Shown: positions 10,901-18,916 of the stretch, in pieces
Layout: each line of letters starts with the position of its first letter
Position numbering within the stretch: position 1 is the first letter of the stretch
NCBI GenBank assembly: GCA_036925085.1
Contig: JAUPFP010000040.1
Coordinates: 124,001-188,000, forward strand
Length of the DNA stretch: 64,000 bases
DNA from: Brachycybe producta
Taxonomy: Eukaryota > Arthropoda > Diplopoda > Playtdesmida > Andrognathidae
Direction: 5' to 3'
Notes under the pieces: generated by a model
Told to the model about the DNA's origin: nothing
Databases searched by the model: none
What the model saw: only the letters and a program-made list of their open reading frames with translations
Program-made: the position numbers and the translations under genes

Positions 10901-13900
10901 GTCCTTGTAAAGAAGAAGGACGGCTCCTACCGTTTCTGTGTAGATTATCGGAAGTTGAACGCGATTACAAAGGCAGACACTTATCCATTACCGAGGATTG
11001 ATGATGCATTAGACTCCATGAGAGGAGCATGCTACTTCGCAACGCTGGATATGAAGAGTGGATACTGGCAGTTCGAGATGGAAGAAAGCGACATCGAGAA
11101 GACCGCATTTACATCTCATCGAGGATTGTTCGAGTTCGTAAGAATGCCTTTCGGACTCCGAAACGCTCCTGCCACTATGCAACGTGCATTGGACATCCTA
11201 CTCGCCGGGCACAAATGGGAAACGTGCCTTGTCTACCTTGACGACATCGTAGTGTTTGGAAGAACGTTCGAAGAATTTTTGGAAAGACTGAGAACTATCT
11301 TGGACCTGCTGAGGACAGCAAACCTGAAGTTGCATCCAATGAAATGCTTCTTTGGATTCCAAGAAGTGAAGTATTTGGGACACCTGATCTCGCCTGATGG
11401 AATTCGGCCAGATCCAGATAAGGTTGTCGCCATAAAGAACTTCCCAGTTCCTGACAATGTAACCGCAATCAGAAGTTTCCTTGGATTGGCGGGTTATTAT
11501 CGAAAGCATGTACCTGGATTTGCCAACATAGCGAAGCCAATGTCAGACCTTACGGGTAAAGATATACCGTTCGAATGGTCAGTTGACTGCGAGAATGCAT
11601 TCCGCACGCTAAAGAATATGTTGTCGAAATCTCCATTGGTTGCCGTATATGATCCGAAGGCTGCAATATTTATGCATACTGATGCCTGTGGATACGGAAT
11701 TGGAGCAATGCTTTACCAGAAGTCAGAGGATAAACGAAGAAAGGAGATCATTGGAAGTGTCTCCAGAGTTCTAAGGGACGCGGAAAAGAACTACAGTACG
11801 ACGGATAAGGAGTGCCTAGCAGTAATCTATGGAGTCACCAAGTTCCGGCCGTACCTGTTCCAGAAGCCCTTTACAATTGTGACGGATCACCATGCATTAT
11901 GCTACATGAAGACTGCAGCACGTCTAGAAGGAAGACTTGGTCGCTGGCAGCTGCTAATGCAGGAGTACGACTACAAAATCATCTACAAGGAGGGGAAACT
12001 TCACGTCGAAGCCGATTGCCTCTCGAGATATCCAGCAGGAGTGCCTGTTAACTGGAAGGCCATCCCAGAAGCGGAAGACCTAGATGACAGCGTGATCTTT
12101 AATGTAACCTTACAATGGGATTGGAAGGTGGAGCAAAAATTGGACCCAGAGATTTTGAAGATTCGTGAGGAGTTGCGTAACCAACCAGAGTCACCTCTTC
12201 ATAAGTTGTTTTGCGATTACGACAACAAGTTGTTCGCTTGTGTGTTTCACGGAAGTTCCGTACCCACACTCGTGAATGTGGTGCCAAAACATCTCATCCC
12301 AGAAGTAATGAGATTATGCCATGACGAGCCCGATGCTGGTCATGAGGGACAAACTAAGACCTGGAATAGAGCCAGGCAAAGATTTTATTGGAATAACATG
12401 AAGCACGACATATTCGAATATGTGCGCACATGTGAGATTTGTCAATTACACAAGTTGGGTACGGAGAAACCTGAAGGGTTCCTTCAAGAAATGCCCATTG
12501 GAAAGCCTTGTGATTGCTGGGGAATGGATTTCATTGGACCATTAGTACCGTCGGTTGGAGGAAACAAGCACATCTTGTTGGCAGTCGATTACGCCACTCG
12601 ATATTGCGTTGCTAAAGCAGTGAAAAGCACAACCGCACTAATCGTAATGAACTTCCTAGCAAAAGACGTAAAGAGAATCTTCGGGATACCAGAGAAACTC
12701 ATTTCGGATCGAGGGACGCCGTTTGTTGCGAAGAACACTCAAGAATTCTCGGAAATAAACAAGATAGAGCACGAAACAACAACTGCATACCATCCGCAAA
12801 GTAATGGTCTCGCCGAAAGGACGAATAAAAGCATTATTCAGACTATGAAAAAGTATCTGACTCCTGCGAAGAACCAGACTGATTGGGCTACAAAACTGGA
12901 TGAAGTTCTGGAATCGTACAACTCATCTGTACATTCATCCACGAAGTTTACGCCGTACAGACTCATGTTTGGGAGGGAGCCCAGAACTAAAGTAGACACC
13001 TTAGTTCCAGAATGACCAGTTATCGTGGATAACGAGGCAGGAAACCTCGTGGACGTTCGACAACAGGCGGAAGAACGCCAAGAAGAAGAACTAAGAACAG
13101 CCAGGGCGAACCTGAAAGCAGCACATGATCGTCGAAAGAAGTACTACGACCAAAGGCATAAGAAGCCTTATGAGTACCAAATCGGACAGAAAGTACTTGT
13201 ACGAGACATGCGAATCAGGCCTGGACAGAACAAGAAGTTCTTAACGAAATGGAGACAGGGATATACGATTGTGTCGAAAGTATCGGACACCGTATACCGA
13301 TTGAGTTACGAGAATCGAGCTGGAAGATTAGTGGAGGACTCTGTAAACGTTGCAAACCTGAGACCACTATATGAGACTTACCAAAAGGACGGACCCAATG
13401 TTCCAACGACTGGAGACACCCTGGAGTCCATGGGTAACTCATCGCCAGAAGAATCCGAATCGGAACCTGTAAAAGAAAAAGAAATGACAGCGTTTGTCAA
13501 GAAAAAGCACTTAACTTCGCGTAAGAAGAGATGTTGTGGACACTGCAGATGCCAAAATGCTTGGATCGAATCTTCTGAGGATGAAGAAGAAATTGAGATA
13601 ATTACGAAAGCAATCCGAAAGCATTCTGACCGTAACGTCGAAATTAGAAGAAAAATGGCAGCAGACGACAACCAGCAGCAATTCTCCTACTTACCTGGCG
13701 AAGATGCGATGAAATTCACCAGAGAATATGGTAACAAGACGAATTTTACCATGGAAACCATTGGATTTGTTGAAGAAATCAGCGAAATTCCTGCAGAAAC
13801 GATGAAAATCGACGAAAAAGATGTAAATTCGCCGATGGAATTTCAAATGGAGGTGAAAAACGCGGAAGTTATCGATGCAACAACAAAAATAAACGATAAT

Positions 13901-16821
13901 ATCGATGCTAGTGACGCCACAGAGGAAGATGGCATCTCAAATGAGGAAGTAAACAGGGAGCGGTCAATGACGCTACCCAGCATGAAAGGAACACGTGGGC
14001 GGAGGGATACATTAAGTGAAATGTCTACTAGCCTCGCACCACTATGGATCCGGGTCCTATTGTTTATGTTCTTCATCACTGACAGCTTTGCCCATGTGGT
14101 GAGCACATGTACAGGCACTATTTCTCATCATCTTTTTGTTTTGAAAAGTTTTCACCCATCCATCGTGGAAAATTGTGAAAATTTCTATCGCTCGATTACG
14201 GAAAGCATCAAAAGTTTTGTTTTACTTATGCAAATTTGGTTTACCATCGTGTGCGATTACGATGGCCGGTTTATGGAAAATAAGGGGGCTGCCCTTCCAG
14301 TCGAGATTGCCAACTCAGGTCTCACAGAAGACCTGTTGGTTCGCGGAGTTTGGCGTTGGAGGCAACGAAGGCCTCTCGTCAAACGAAACCGACTCAACAG
14401 AGGCCTGAGGAATCAATTAAGGTTGGAAATCCACAGCTTCTCTCATCATGGGCCAAATAATCGAGTAAAACTGAAGGATGTCCGCCCTCGTGAGCCTGGG
14501 CCAACATACAAGGACGACGTCGAAGTAACGGAGCCGAAGACTACCGCCAGGAGCAACATGGAAGCTCCTGGGAGTCCTAGGGCTTCTGTAACGTCTCCTG
14601 GACCTACATCCTTTTTGACGAGACCAGCAGTCATGCAGAGGAACGCAAAAGTCACCGAAGTCACCAAAGGTCTGCCGAAACCGCCATCCTTCTGGAAAGA
14701 GACTCGCGCAGGAGCAAAGAAGATCCTGCTCAAGGATGAGCCATTTTGGACTACTAGAGGCCTTGGACTTTGTATTTTTAAGTACTATTTTATACTTGTG
14801 TTTATCGTTTTGAGTATTTCCCTACTTGTTTTGTTTATGCACGCTTGCATTTATTCGGAACACATTTCTAGTATTTTTATACTTTTCGTTTTGTATTTTT
14901 ACTGCATGCCTAAATTTTATACCAATGGGTATTTTTGCAAGGTCTTATTTTTGGAAGCACAGGGACGTGCTTATAAACTAGTTGGGGGGTGTAACGAATT
15001 CATCGTCAGAATTCGTTGTTGTATTGAAACACCCTGTAGTTTTAAGTATTTTGATCGATGGGTTTCACCTCATGCTTGGGGGTGGGCGGGAGGTTATCCA
15101 GACGATACCTCCCTACCCTACAGGATGAGGAAAAGACGGCAAATGAATTGTATCGTCAATTCTTATAGGATAATTCCTAGAAGAATTGACGATATAGAAC
15201 TTTTGGCCAGTGAAACACCGGTCAAGTGTGACGAAAAGGATACAGAAGTCCTTTTCGTAATTAAATTGTATTGTTATCGTTTGAAGAAGGATCAACGAAG
15301 ATCCTTCTGTATTGTTATAATTTATACATCTTATAGATGTTTTCGTTTTCTTGTTAAGTGATAGTTCACTTCTAGGTCCGAGTGTGTCCAAGAGACTTGG
15401 ACACACCTGGAGCCTTTGTTATCATAATCAGATGTTTATATTGTATTTGGAGTATAAATACAAGAGGTTGTAGATTGAGAGGACAGATCGGATAGATCAG
15501 GCAGATCGGACAGACCGTCTTTATGCTTAAGACCGATGCGATATCTCTCAATCTACAGGACTCTCTGTTTATTGAATAAAAGAGCATTTTCATCATACGA
15601 ATTCAATGTGTGGACTCAGTCATTTTATGGGAGTGGGACTTAGGATTATAGCCGCCACGTAGCCGATGTTTCCACCGGACAACGAAGTCTCCAGCAGCCG
15701 AGTGTAAGACGACATCTCTACAATATTCTCTACCACAGGTCTCCTGAGGTACCGACCCTTGTGTCCCTGGTGGTTAAGTAGCAACACAGGAGCCAAAAGA
15801 CCGAAAGACTTAATCATCAACATCCATTCGACACTTCTAGATGGCTAGTAGAGATCTCTCTACTAACCCTACGGAAACGGGGATGTTACATTAGGATTCG
15901 AAAGATTCGAAAAAAAGCGCAAAGATTCGAGTCTTCGAATCTCGAATATTTTTCAACGTTCGCGGGATTTGAGGATTCAAGGATTCAAATGTCCCATCCC
16001 TAATTTTTACTGTTTGTTTAGTGTTACAGTCAATAGATTGTGATGTAAGCATTTCTAACTTGTTGGCCCGCAAAACCTGAAATATTTTACTTTCTGGCCC
16101 TTTTCAGAAAAAAAACTTTGCCAACTGTTAATGATATACTGTTACAATAATTGACTTCAATTCTTGCTTTTTTGTTTAAATTCAGGCTGCACTTCTAGCA
16201 TTTTTTAGTGGCATTTTAGTCAGTGTGTGGGTTGTCGTTGGTAGTCTTTTAATCAAACTACCTCAAAAGACAAAGCCGTTGTCGATCGAAGGATGTTTCG
16301 TTGATGGCAATGCAACTTTTACCCATAAATTATCATCAGATTTCAGCATTGCTTTAAATGTAACTGAAATGAGAACCATTGACTCATCCTGGTATGTGGG
16401 CATGTATTTAAGATGTGGTTTAAAAAAATTGATTGTTATTATATAAATGACTGATTCACACACAGGATTGAATATTTTCCGCTCTACTCGATATCGTATT
16501 TATGGATATCGGCGATCGGAATCATCGTTTCCAGTACACTGTTTATTATTTTGTCGCAAATATTTGGTAAGTAACTTCAAACCGATCTATAAAATGTGCG
16601 TTCTACGTTCTTGTGTGGTTTTATGTATTTTGTGTGTGCTTTTAATTTACTATTTGAAAGAAAAAGAAAAATGTGGGTCGGAGATTGTCGAGGTCATTCC
16701 TGAAGCGTTACAAAACTTTCATCGTAGTTTGTCTAAACCGTGGAGAAGAGCACTTTTGTGCGATGTTTACGATGATGAAAAGAGTGAAGTAGTAGACGAA
16801 AAGATGCACAATTTGCTATAA
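1969..16821 (+). CDS. SLC5-family sodium-coupled solute transporter, copy 1 (14 exons)
   Basis: Predicted 597-residue sodium:solute symporter resembling SMCT/SMVT (SLC5A8/A12/A6) transporters of the plasma membrane. Coding exons: 1969-2325, 2406-2471, 2902-2953, 3027-3094, 3166-3320, 3672-3812, 3886-4015, 4076-4164, 4726-4838, 5187-5254, 5333-5419, 16186-16391, 16466-16566, 16661-16821. Frame stays open through all junctions. Exon 1 holds TM1 and the FEYFLAGRQM segment; exon 5 begins with GGMKGVMWADVIQ (about residues 182-194), an SLC5 hallmark; exon 9 carries the S356-S357 pair plus N360, matching the Na2-site region of SLC5 proteins. Exon 12 carries sequon NAT in an extracellular loop. Intron 2 uses donor GTCTGT, as in copy 2. 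Intron 6 appears to use a GC donor (AG|GCAAGA). Intron 11 is about 10.8 kb because of an LTR retrotransposon. Substrate cannot be told from sequence. Confidence 0.85.
2519..2840. mobile_element. Foldback MITE family A in intron 2 of copy 1
   Basis: The two halves are inverted copies of each other. The left half holds 'aaactagaaaggtagctcaa' and 'gatatctttcaaaatgaac'. The right half holds their reverse complements, around 'gaaagatatcaacatgaa' and 'gagctactgttctagtttc'. The ends read as 'cttgattatt...gtctttc' and its complement. The same family occurs at 5432-5755 and 18117-18620. It has no coding capacity. Confidence 0.6.
4841..5140 (+). repeat. 15-bp minisatellite in intron 9 of copy 1
   Basis: Three 12-bp units (AAGTCTGATATA) are followed by 17 nearly perfect 15-bp units (AAGTCTGATATATTA) and a partial unit. 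The array starts two bases inside the intron, so its first unit contains the splice donor context GTAAGTCTGAT. Because units are multiples of three, reading straight through from exon 9 stays open as repeats of K-S-D-I-L until a stop at 5156-5158. Normal splicing to 5187 removes the array. Confidence 0.9.
5432..5755. mobile_element. Foldback MITE family A in intron 11 of copy 1
   Basis: It begins TAAGGTGTAAACGACTCTCG and contains 'aaactagaatggtagctcaa' with the inverted counterpart 'agcgaccgttctagtctc' to the right, plus 'gtgagtttgaaaatgatcc'. The arrangement is the same as at 2519-2840 and 18117-18620. The right end is less well defined. It is non-coding. Confidence 0.55.
5994..6315. mobile_element. 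hAT-like MITE copy B, left part
   Basis: It begins TAGAGGTGGGACGAATCC, like copies A and C, and is preceded by TTTTTTAC (5986-5993). The element is cut by LTR element 1 and continues at 15891-16002. The right part ends in GTCCCATCCCTA followed by ATTTTTAC (16003-16010), a 7/8 match to the left flank and so probably its target duplication. Confidence 0.7.
6316..7216 (+). repeat. 5' LTR of element 1
   Basis: The LTR spans TGTAAC...GTTACA. A TATA box (TATAAATA, 6779-6786) and a poly(A) signal (AATAAA, 6901-6906) place U3 to the left of about 6805, a short R, and a U5 of roughly 290 bp. U3/R contains several perfect inverted repeats: 6477-6489 with 6508-6520, 6708-6718 with 6722-6732, and 6795-6807 with 6871-6883. 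The Gag start codon at 7167 lies inside U5. Confidence 0.92.
7167..8858 (+). CDS. gag: Gag polyprotein of element 1
   Basis: A 563-residue Gag that would form the retrotransposon particle in the cytoplasm. Residues about 220-400 form a retrotransposon Gag (capsid-like) region beginning near LETFKGLTSVYTFLEDYE, with homologous wording in element 2 Gag. A CCHC zinc knuckle, CYHCHEKGHFSRNC, lies near residue 508, after a Gln/Asn-rich stretch. A short imperfect duplication in the N-terminal region repeats the segment EPSSAHAE. The ATG at 7167 is within the LTR; a second in-frame ATG at 7209 is also in the LTR, and the next lies near 7358. The primer binding site is therefore translated if either upstream start is used. 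The frame ends at TAG 8856-8858, directly after a slippery heptamer. Confidence 0.88.
   Translation: MASRDLSTNPTETGMLQNGGGAGYLTTDPVENTNDVGVTPGGKGKKGRPKSKSKTREKDDTNQMDGEDPLEGILQNLSAERRERLMAWFEAQQPSGSMLLRSGRGVSTVQRHTVVREVDTGVEPSSAHAESQRHTVIPGLDTEGEPSSAHAENLRQVNVFQTPLMLKKSGGTQRGRLPETPILRRENPDQLEDESLTSEDPSVEELEGNPICNRHRTCEELDGKYKSLHPLRNLETFKGLTSVYTFLEDYESIADLEDWSNVHKTYYLRKAVEGDVVRWLSNFYKENRGKTTWDFIRSELIERFGRRDELVQLKLRLDTMLQRKGEDTNQFLGRYLDLSRKVLPGVTDKYRIVEFRQKLHPIIRNATQNAPNSNLKLYTTYIKDTEEVLMADGLWIPEGTMGQQTTTQVSKGPQKNNQRQNAKQTQAVMDGGRSYAVVTQDQADPTNNSTPSNSNNQTQQKTNQNSNQQQGRKWNQRYPRKNYNGQQTQDGSKTLKDLSTVECYHCHEKGHFSRNCPKKVVADGTVGLVQHGMATGKNGQQYFVVSENGQKKFLREENPADLN
7220..7237 (+). promoter_or_regulatory. 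Primer binding site of element 1
   Basis: TGGTGGAGGTGCGGGGTA lies three bases after the 5' LTR. Its complement ends in CACCTCCACCA, as expected for the 3' end of a tRNA, most like tRNA-Ala. The same 18 bases follow the 5' LTR of element 2 at 25179-25196. tRNA identity is from memory of tRNA-Ala ends and needs checking against the host tRNA set. Confidence 0.8.
8849..8855 (+). promoter_or_regulatory. -1 ribosomal frameshift site (T TTA AAC)
   Basis: In the Gag frame the codons read GAT TTA AAC TAG, giving the classic X XXY YYZ heptamer T TTA AAC immediately before the Gag stop. Slipping back one base enters the pol frame (TTT AAA CTA), which is open downstream and closed by TGA at 8846-8848 just upstream. 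A G-rich run followed by a C-rich run lies about 10-40 bases downstream and could form the stimulatory structure. Confidence 0.82.
8849..13015 (+). CDS. pol: Pol polyprotein of element 1: protease, RT, RNase H, integrase
   Basis: Expressed by -1 frameshift from gag. Counting residue 1 at the GTG 8864: a retropepsin-type protease has its active site D-S-G at 329-331 and an LLGRDLG motif about 70 residues later; reverse transcriptase runs about 640-860 with YLDD at 791-794; RNase H starts at D940 (HTDACGYG) with TDHHAL later; integrase has an H-H-C-C zinc finger and catalytic D1222, D1282 and E1318 with 35 residues between the last two. The N-terminal region before protease contains a tandem 105-bp duplication (about 9036-9245). 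The frame is interrupted by TGA at 13013-13015, while the same frame continues with the integrase C-terminal region, so this copy is probably broken there. Confidence 0.92.
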   Translation, partial: FKLGRVAVKRGLPPFKNGKPSGKRQNRNETAIANSRNIVDKALLGGNRGVSEATNVTKTRRNAGAPKRPCDLDTQGLPEQSSELLVGISNVATTRPKAGAPKRPCDLDTQGLPEQSSELLVGITNGKRQRNSRKYKKLRKDTGRRGEIIEEIFPEPIIWSPTKAMVVYANSLEEAKRIVEAMETGVNQDRIEGETQQNSAVPVGIEGRTQQNSAACIPGISNDAQEIPQDVTSNVIASGKAETDAKKSKKAIVNAAIGRGDDTSRIPANSEVIESVEVGDLLRSRACCRKSVEITVDSLLTSCELIEVGDTTPDESVAKITIQVDGTPVRFLADSGTGFTILSGTMAKEYGLRYGPIRNAPALGAVGGVPIKVLGQLWPTFELNGKQVTARMLIIDGKREALLGRDLGAAFDLIISMKTSKIYFANEMFYEGTRELLKKGSARSSLPWNFFKELKEEGCARNSHLDNSYAIKAREESCVKAQGRITLNPGQALNLKVAAGRIIEENEVLMIETNDSLFNRKGIVVASSVLQGNGTSQLEVQLLNTTLESVGIGDCETIGHFELLEELEEEQACKVSEEENFRDIGEAPVDFEREIQLGPELTDDQREELTILLKEFQPIFAFSSKDLGATNLTKHKIETGDNLPVRDTLRRCGPGERIVIDETLEEMKKSGVVRPSKSPYASPIVLVKKKDGSYRFCVDYRKLNAITKADTYPLPRIDDALDSMRGACYFATLDMKSGYWQFEMEESDIEKTAFTSHRGLFEFVRMPFGLRNAPATMQRALDILLAGHKWETCLVYLDDIVVFGRTFEEFLERLRTILDLLRTANLKLHPMKCFFGFQEVKYLGHLISPDGIRPDPDKVVAIKNFPVPDNVTAIRSFLGLAGYYRKHVPGFANIAKPMSDLTGKDIPFEWSVDCENAFRTLKNMLSKSPLVAVYDPKAAIFMHTDACGYGIGAMLYQKSEDKRRKEIIGSVSRVLRDAEKNYSTTDKECLAVIYGVTKFRPYLFQKPFTIVTDHHALCYMKTAARLEGRLGRWQLLMQEYDYKIIYKEGKLHVEADCLSRYPAGVPVNWKAIPEAEDLDDSVIFNVTLQWDWKVEQKLDPEILKIREELRNQPESPLHKLFCDYDNKLFACVFHGSSVPTLVNVVPKHLIPEVMRLCHDEPDAGHEGQTKTWNRARQRFYWNNMKHDIFEYVRTCEICQLHKLGTEKPEGFLQEMPIGKPCDCWGMDFIGPLVPSVGGNKHILLAVDYATRYCVAKAVKSTTALIVMNFLAKDVKRIFGIPEKLISDRGTPFVAKNTQEFSEINKIEHETTTAYHPQSNGLAERTNKSIIQTMKKYLTPAKNQTDWATKLDEVLESYNSSVHSSTKFTPYRLMFGREPRTKVDTLVPE
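13016..15361 (+). CDS. Integrase C-terminal domain and long unidentified tail (downstream of UGA)
   Basis: This is in the same frame as pol, separated by one UGA. The first ~120 residues resemble the integrase C-terminal GPY/F region (YDQRHKKPYEYQIGQKVLV, then FLTKWRQGYTIV). The rest is not recognised: an acidic stretch, a Cys-rich patch CCGHCRC, a hydrophobic segment near residue 340-360, a basic/proline-rich middle, and two strongly hydrophobic segments near residues 582-612 and 616-632. It runs without a stop through the polypurine tract into U3 of the 3' LTR. An envelope-like remnant is possible because of the hydrophobic segments, but no envelope family is recognised and no signal peptide is evident. 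Confidence 0.65.
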   Translation, partial: PVIVDNEAGNLVDVRQQAEERQEEELRTARANLKAAHDRRKKYYDQRHKKPYEYQIGQKVLVRDMRIRPGQNKKFLTKWRQGYTIVSKVSDTVYRLSYENRAGRLVEDSVNVANLRPLYETYQKDGPNVPTTGDTLESMGNSSPEESESEPVKEKEMTAFVKKKHLTSRKKRCCGHCRCQNAWIESSEDEEEIEIITKAIRKHSDRNVEIRRKMAADDNQQQFSYLPGEDAMKFTREYGNKTNFTMETIGFVEEISEIPAETMKIDEKDVNSPMEFQMEVKNAEVIDATTKINDNIDASDATEEDGISNEEVNRERSMTLPSMKGTRGRRDTLSEMSTSLAPLWIRVLLFMFFITDSFAHVVSTCTGTISHHLFVLKSFHPSIVENCENFYRSITESIKSFVLLMQIWFTIVCDYDGRFMENKGAALPVEIANSGLTEDLLVRGVWRWRQRRPLVKRNRLNRGLRNQLRLEIHSFSHHGPNNRVKLKDVRPREPGPTYKDDVEVTEPKTTARSNMEAPGSPRASVTSPGPTSFLTRPAVMQRNAKVTEVTKGLPKPPSFWKETRAGAKKILLKDEPFWTTRGLGLCIFKYYFILVFIVLSISLLVLFMHACIYSEHISSIFILFVLYFYCMPKFYTNGYFCKVLFLEAQGRAYKLVGGCNEFIVRIRCCIETPCSFKYFDRWVSPHAWGWAGGYPDDTSLPYRMRKRRQMNCIVNSYRIIPRRIDDIELLASETPVKCDEKDTEVLFVIKLYCYRLKKDQRRSFCIVIIYTSYRCFRFLVK
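14981..14989 (+). promoter_or_regulatory. Polypurine tract of element 1
   Basis: A short G-rich tract, GTTGGGGGG, directly abuts the 3' LTR (TGTAAC begins at 14990), the usual place for plus-strand priming. It is short and contains pyrimidines, so the exact primer limits are uncertain. Element 2 has a comparable GTTGGAGGGTA before its 3' LTR. Confidence 0.5.
14990..15890 (+). repeat. 3' LTR of element 1
   Basis: The same 901 bp as 6316-7216, with TATA box at 15453-15460 and AATAAA at 15575-15580. It is followed by the TTAG target duplication and then the right part of the hAT-like MITE. Confidence 0.92.
15891..16002. mobile_element. hAT-like MITE copy B, right part
   Basis: It resumes with TTAGGATTCGAAAGATTCG, matching the interior of copies A and C, and ends GTCCCATCCCTA. 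The probable target duplication ATTTTTAC follows at 16003-16010. Confidence 0.7.
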
Positions 16822-18116
16822 ATAATGTTTTGTATAATTTTATTTTTTGATCGATTTATCTACACAATGCAGCATGTTTTTTTTTATTATTCGTTGCTTA
16901 ACGTCCCCATCAACATCGAGGTTATTCAGGGGACTCACAAGACAATTTCAAATCAAAAACCAATTTCAAACACAAGTCAAATGATCAATACAAACGCAAT
17001 ACAATACAAATGCCATGTTCCAACCACAAGTCTGATTTCAAATCCAAGTCAAATTTCATAGCCAAGTCAAGAGGCAATACAAGGCAATTAAACCAGGACA
17101 ACACAAACAGCCATGACCTCGCCAGGATTCGAACCTGGGACCCCCCTCCCCCCTTCCCAAAATTTGACATTTTTCACATGATGATGTTCTACAGTAAGCT
17201 ATTTTTATTTATTTTATTTCAATAAAAATTGAATGATAAAATGTACCCAAAAAGTACAAAAACGTTTAGAATTGCATTTTTGTTGCTATTTATTTTCACT
17301 TATATTGTTATTTATTTAACTCGCATTTAAAATTGAATTTTTGTAGCAATATACTAATTTATACCAGTTTAGGTCTATATTGAAACGTAATTGTAACTGT
17401 TACATTGTATATAGACCTATTACAGAGTGAAGGCGGGTATTTGCCGCCCGAGCCGAGTAACGTGCCTGAGTGTCGTGTAATAAACCTCATTGCTATCGAT
17501 AGTAGGGCCTGTAACATTGGGAAATTTTTATAACACGTGTTATTATGTTATTTTGACGCTCCATTTCTTATGCTATTTGAGTAAAATTTCACCTCTGCCG
17601 TAGGTAGGCCCTCTGGGCTGGTTTCAGAGAAAATTAATTAAATTGAAATTGAAATGAACAACTGTTATGCGTTATATTAAAAATGCTGTTATTTTTATGG
17701 GTCGCTTCGCTTGCAGAAATTTATATAAAGAAATGTTTTTTTTTTTAAAAACTATCTCGCTGCGCTCGCAGAAGTGAAAAGATATTCATGTGTATAACTA
17801 AAGATTTTATAGTTTGTAATTTCACTAAATTTTAGTTTATTTTTCAATCCAGATAAACTGATAAAATTTAGCCTTGTCATTCACTCTCGCCACGTCTTAT
17901 GAAATAAATCCTAGGTGTGCCCCTAATGATAAATATGTTAAATAGACTAATTAAGAGATAAAACTTAATGGGGTAATTTTTTTTTATGATTTTAAATTTA
18001 GACACATGAACCTGAAGAAGAAAAAAAAAACCTTAGGCAAATAGGGAAGATAACAAATTCTAGTTGTGAATAATATTTCAAAAGTAGTTTAAATTTTCTT
18101 TCAGAAGCAATTTTAT
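16822..18116. other. 3' flank of copy 1 and intergenic DNA
   Basis: This follows the stop codon of copy 1. An AATAAA at 17221-17226 is a candidate poly(A) signal, which would make a 3' UTR of about 400 bases. On the minus strand, 17112-17142 contains a tRNA-like T-arm (CCAGGTTCGAATCCTGG) and a 3' acceptor-like CGAGGTCA, but no D-arm or anticodon arm precedes it. A GC-richer patch at 17425-17480 stands out from the AT-rich background. No protein-coding exon is seen. Confidence 0.5.
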
Positions 18117-18620
18117 TAAAGTGGTTTTAAAGTGTATTCAGGTGCCTCTCGAACTCTTGATTTATTCCTTCTTTCAAGTGCAAAATGAAGAACATCTTGA
18201 ACGTGTTTTAGAAACTAGATTTGTAACTCAATCATGTAAAAGTGTATTTTCATGTTTGATATCTTTCAAAATAAGCTTTTTATGCTTTAAGCAAACAAAT
18301 GTTTTTTTTCGTCTATAAAAAGTTGATTCTGAAAAATATGAACATGAAAATTAATCTTAAGTGATTGAACTACCCTTCTAGTTTTTTTTTTTTTAATTTT
18401 GCACCTGAAAGACAGAAAAAATTGAGTTGGAAAATGTAATGTTCAGAGACTTTCATGTGTTCATGTGATCTTTCAAAATAAACTATTTTATGGACAAAAA
18501 TTTGGAAGTAATTGTGTGCATGAAGTAGGGTGATTTTCAAACTCTTAATAAAAGTTTATTTTAAAAGATATCAACAAGAATATACCCGTGAGTGATAGCG
18601 CGCTACCCTTCTAGTTTCAA
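18117..18620. mobile_element. Foldback MITE family A, intergenic copy
   Basis: Inverted halves carry 'gaactcttgatttattcc', 'aaactagatttgtaactcaa' and the complementary 'gaactacccttctagttt', then a further inverted block with 'aaaagatatcaacaagaat' near 18565. It may be two overlapping copies. A homopolymer A tract follows at 18646-18668. It is non-coding. Confidence 0.5.
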
Positions 18621-18916
18621 AAAACAAATTCAAGTAAATAAAAGCAAAAAAAAAAAAAAAAAAAAAAATTAAATATCGTATAATAATAAAATTAACTTCG
18701 AAGGTATTTGAAAGAAAATTTCTGAAATATTTGTACTTTTTTTCTGGGACGCAAAATAATTTCAATACAATGGAAGAAATTTATCTGATTTAATTTGACC
18801 TCTAATAGACATTCATTAAGTCATTGTCTTCATTATTATTGGCCAAACGTTTGATCCACATGACTAGAATTTATAATAATAATTGTGTTTTATAATTAAT
18901 AGGGGATTTACGTATG

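Larger units (their letters stand above)
6316..15890 (+). mobile_element. Ty3/gypsy LTR retrotransposon (element 1), 9.6 kb
   Basis: Two 901-bp LTRs (6316-7216 and 14990-15890), starting TGTAAC and ending GTTACA, appear identical, and the target sequence TTAG is duplicated (6312-6315 and 15891-15894). The insertion is therefore recent. Order inside is Gag, protease, reverse transcriptase, RNase H, integrase, the Ty3/gypsy order. The element lies in the sense direction within intron 11 of transporter copy 1, nested in a hAT-like MITE. It appears full length but carries an in-frame UGA near the end of integrase. Confidence 0.93.

Noticed and set aside
17112-17142. tRNA gene on the minus strand
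   Set aside because: Only a T-arm and 3' acceptor-like piece are present; upstream sequence is a G-rich run with no anticodon or D-arm.
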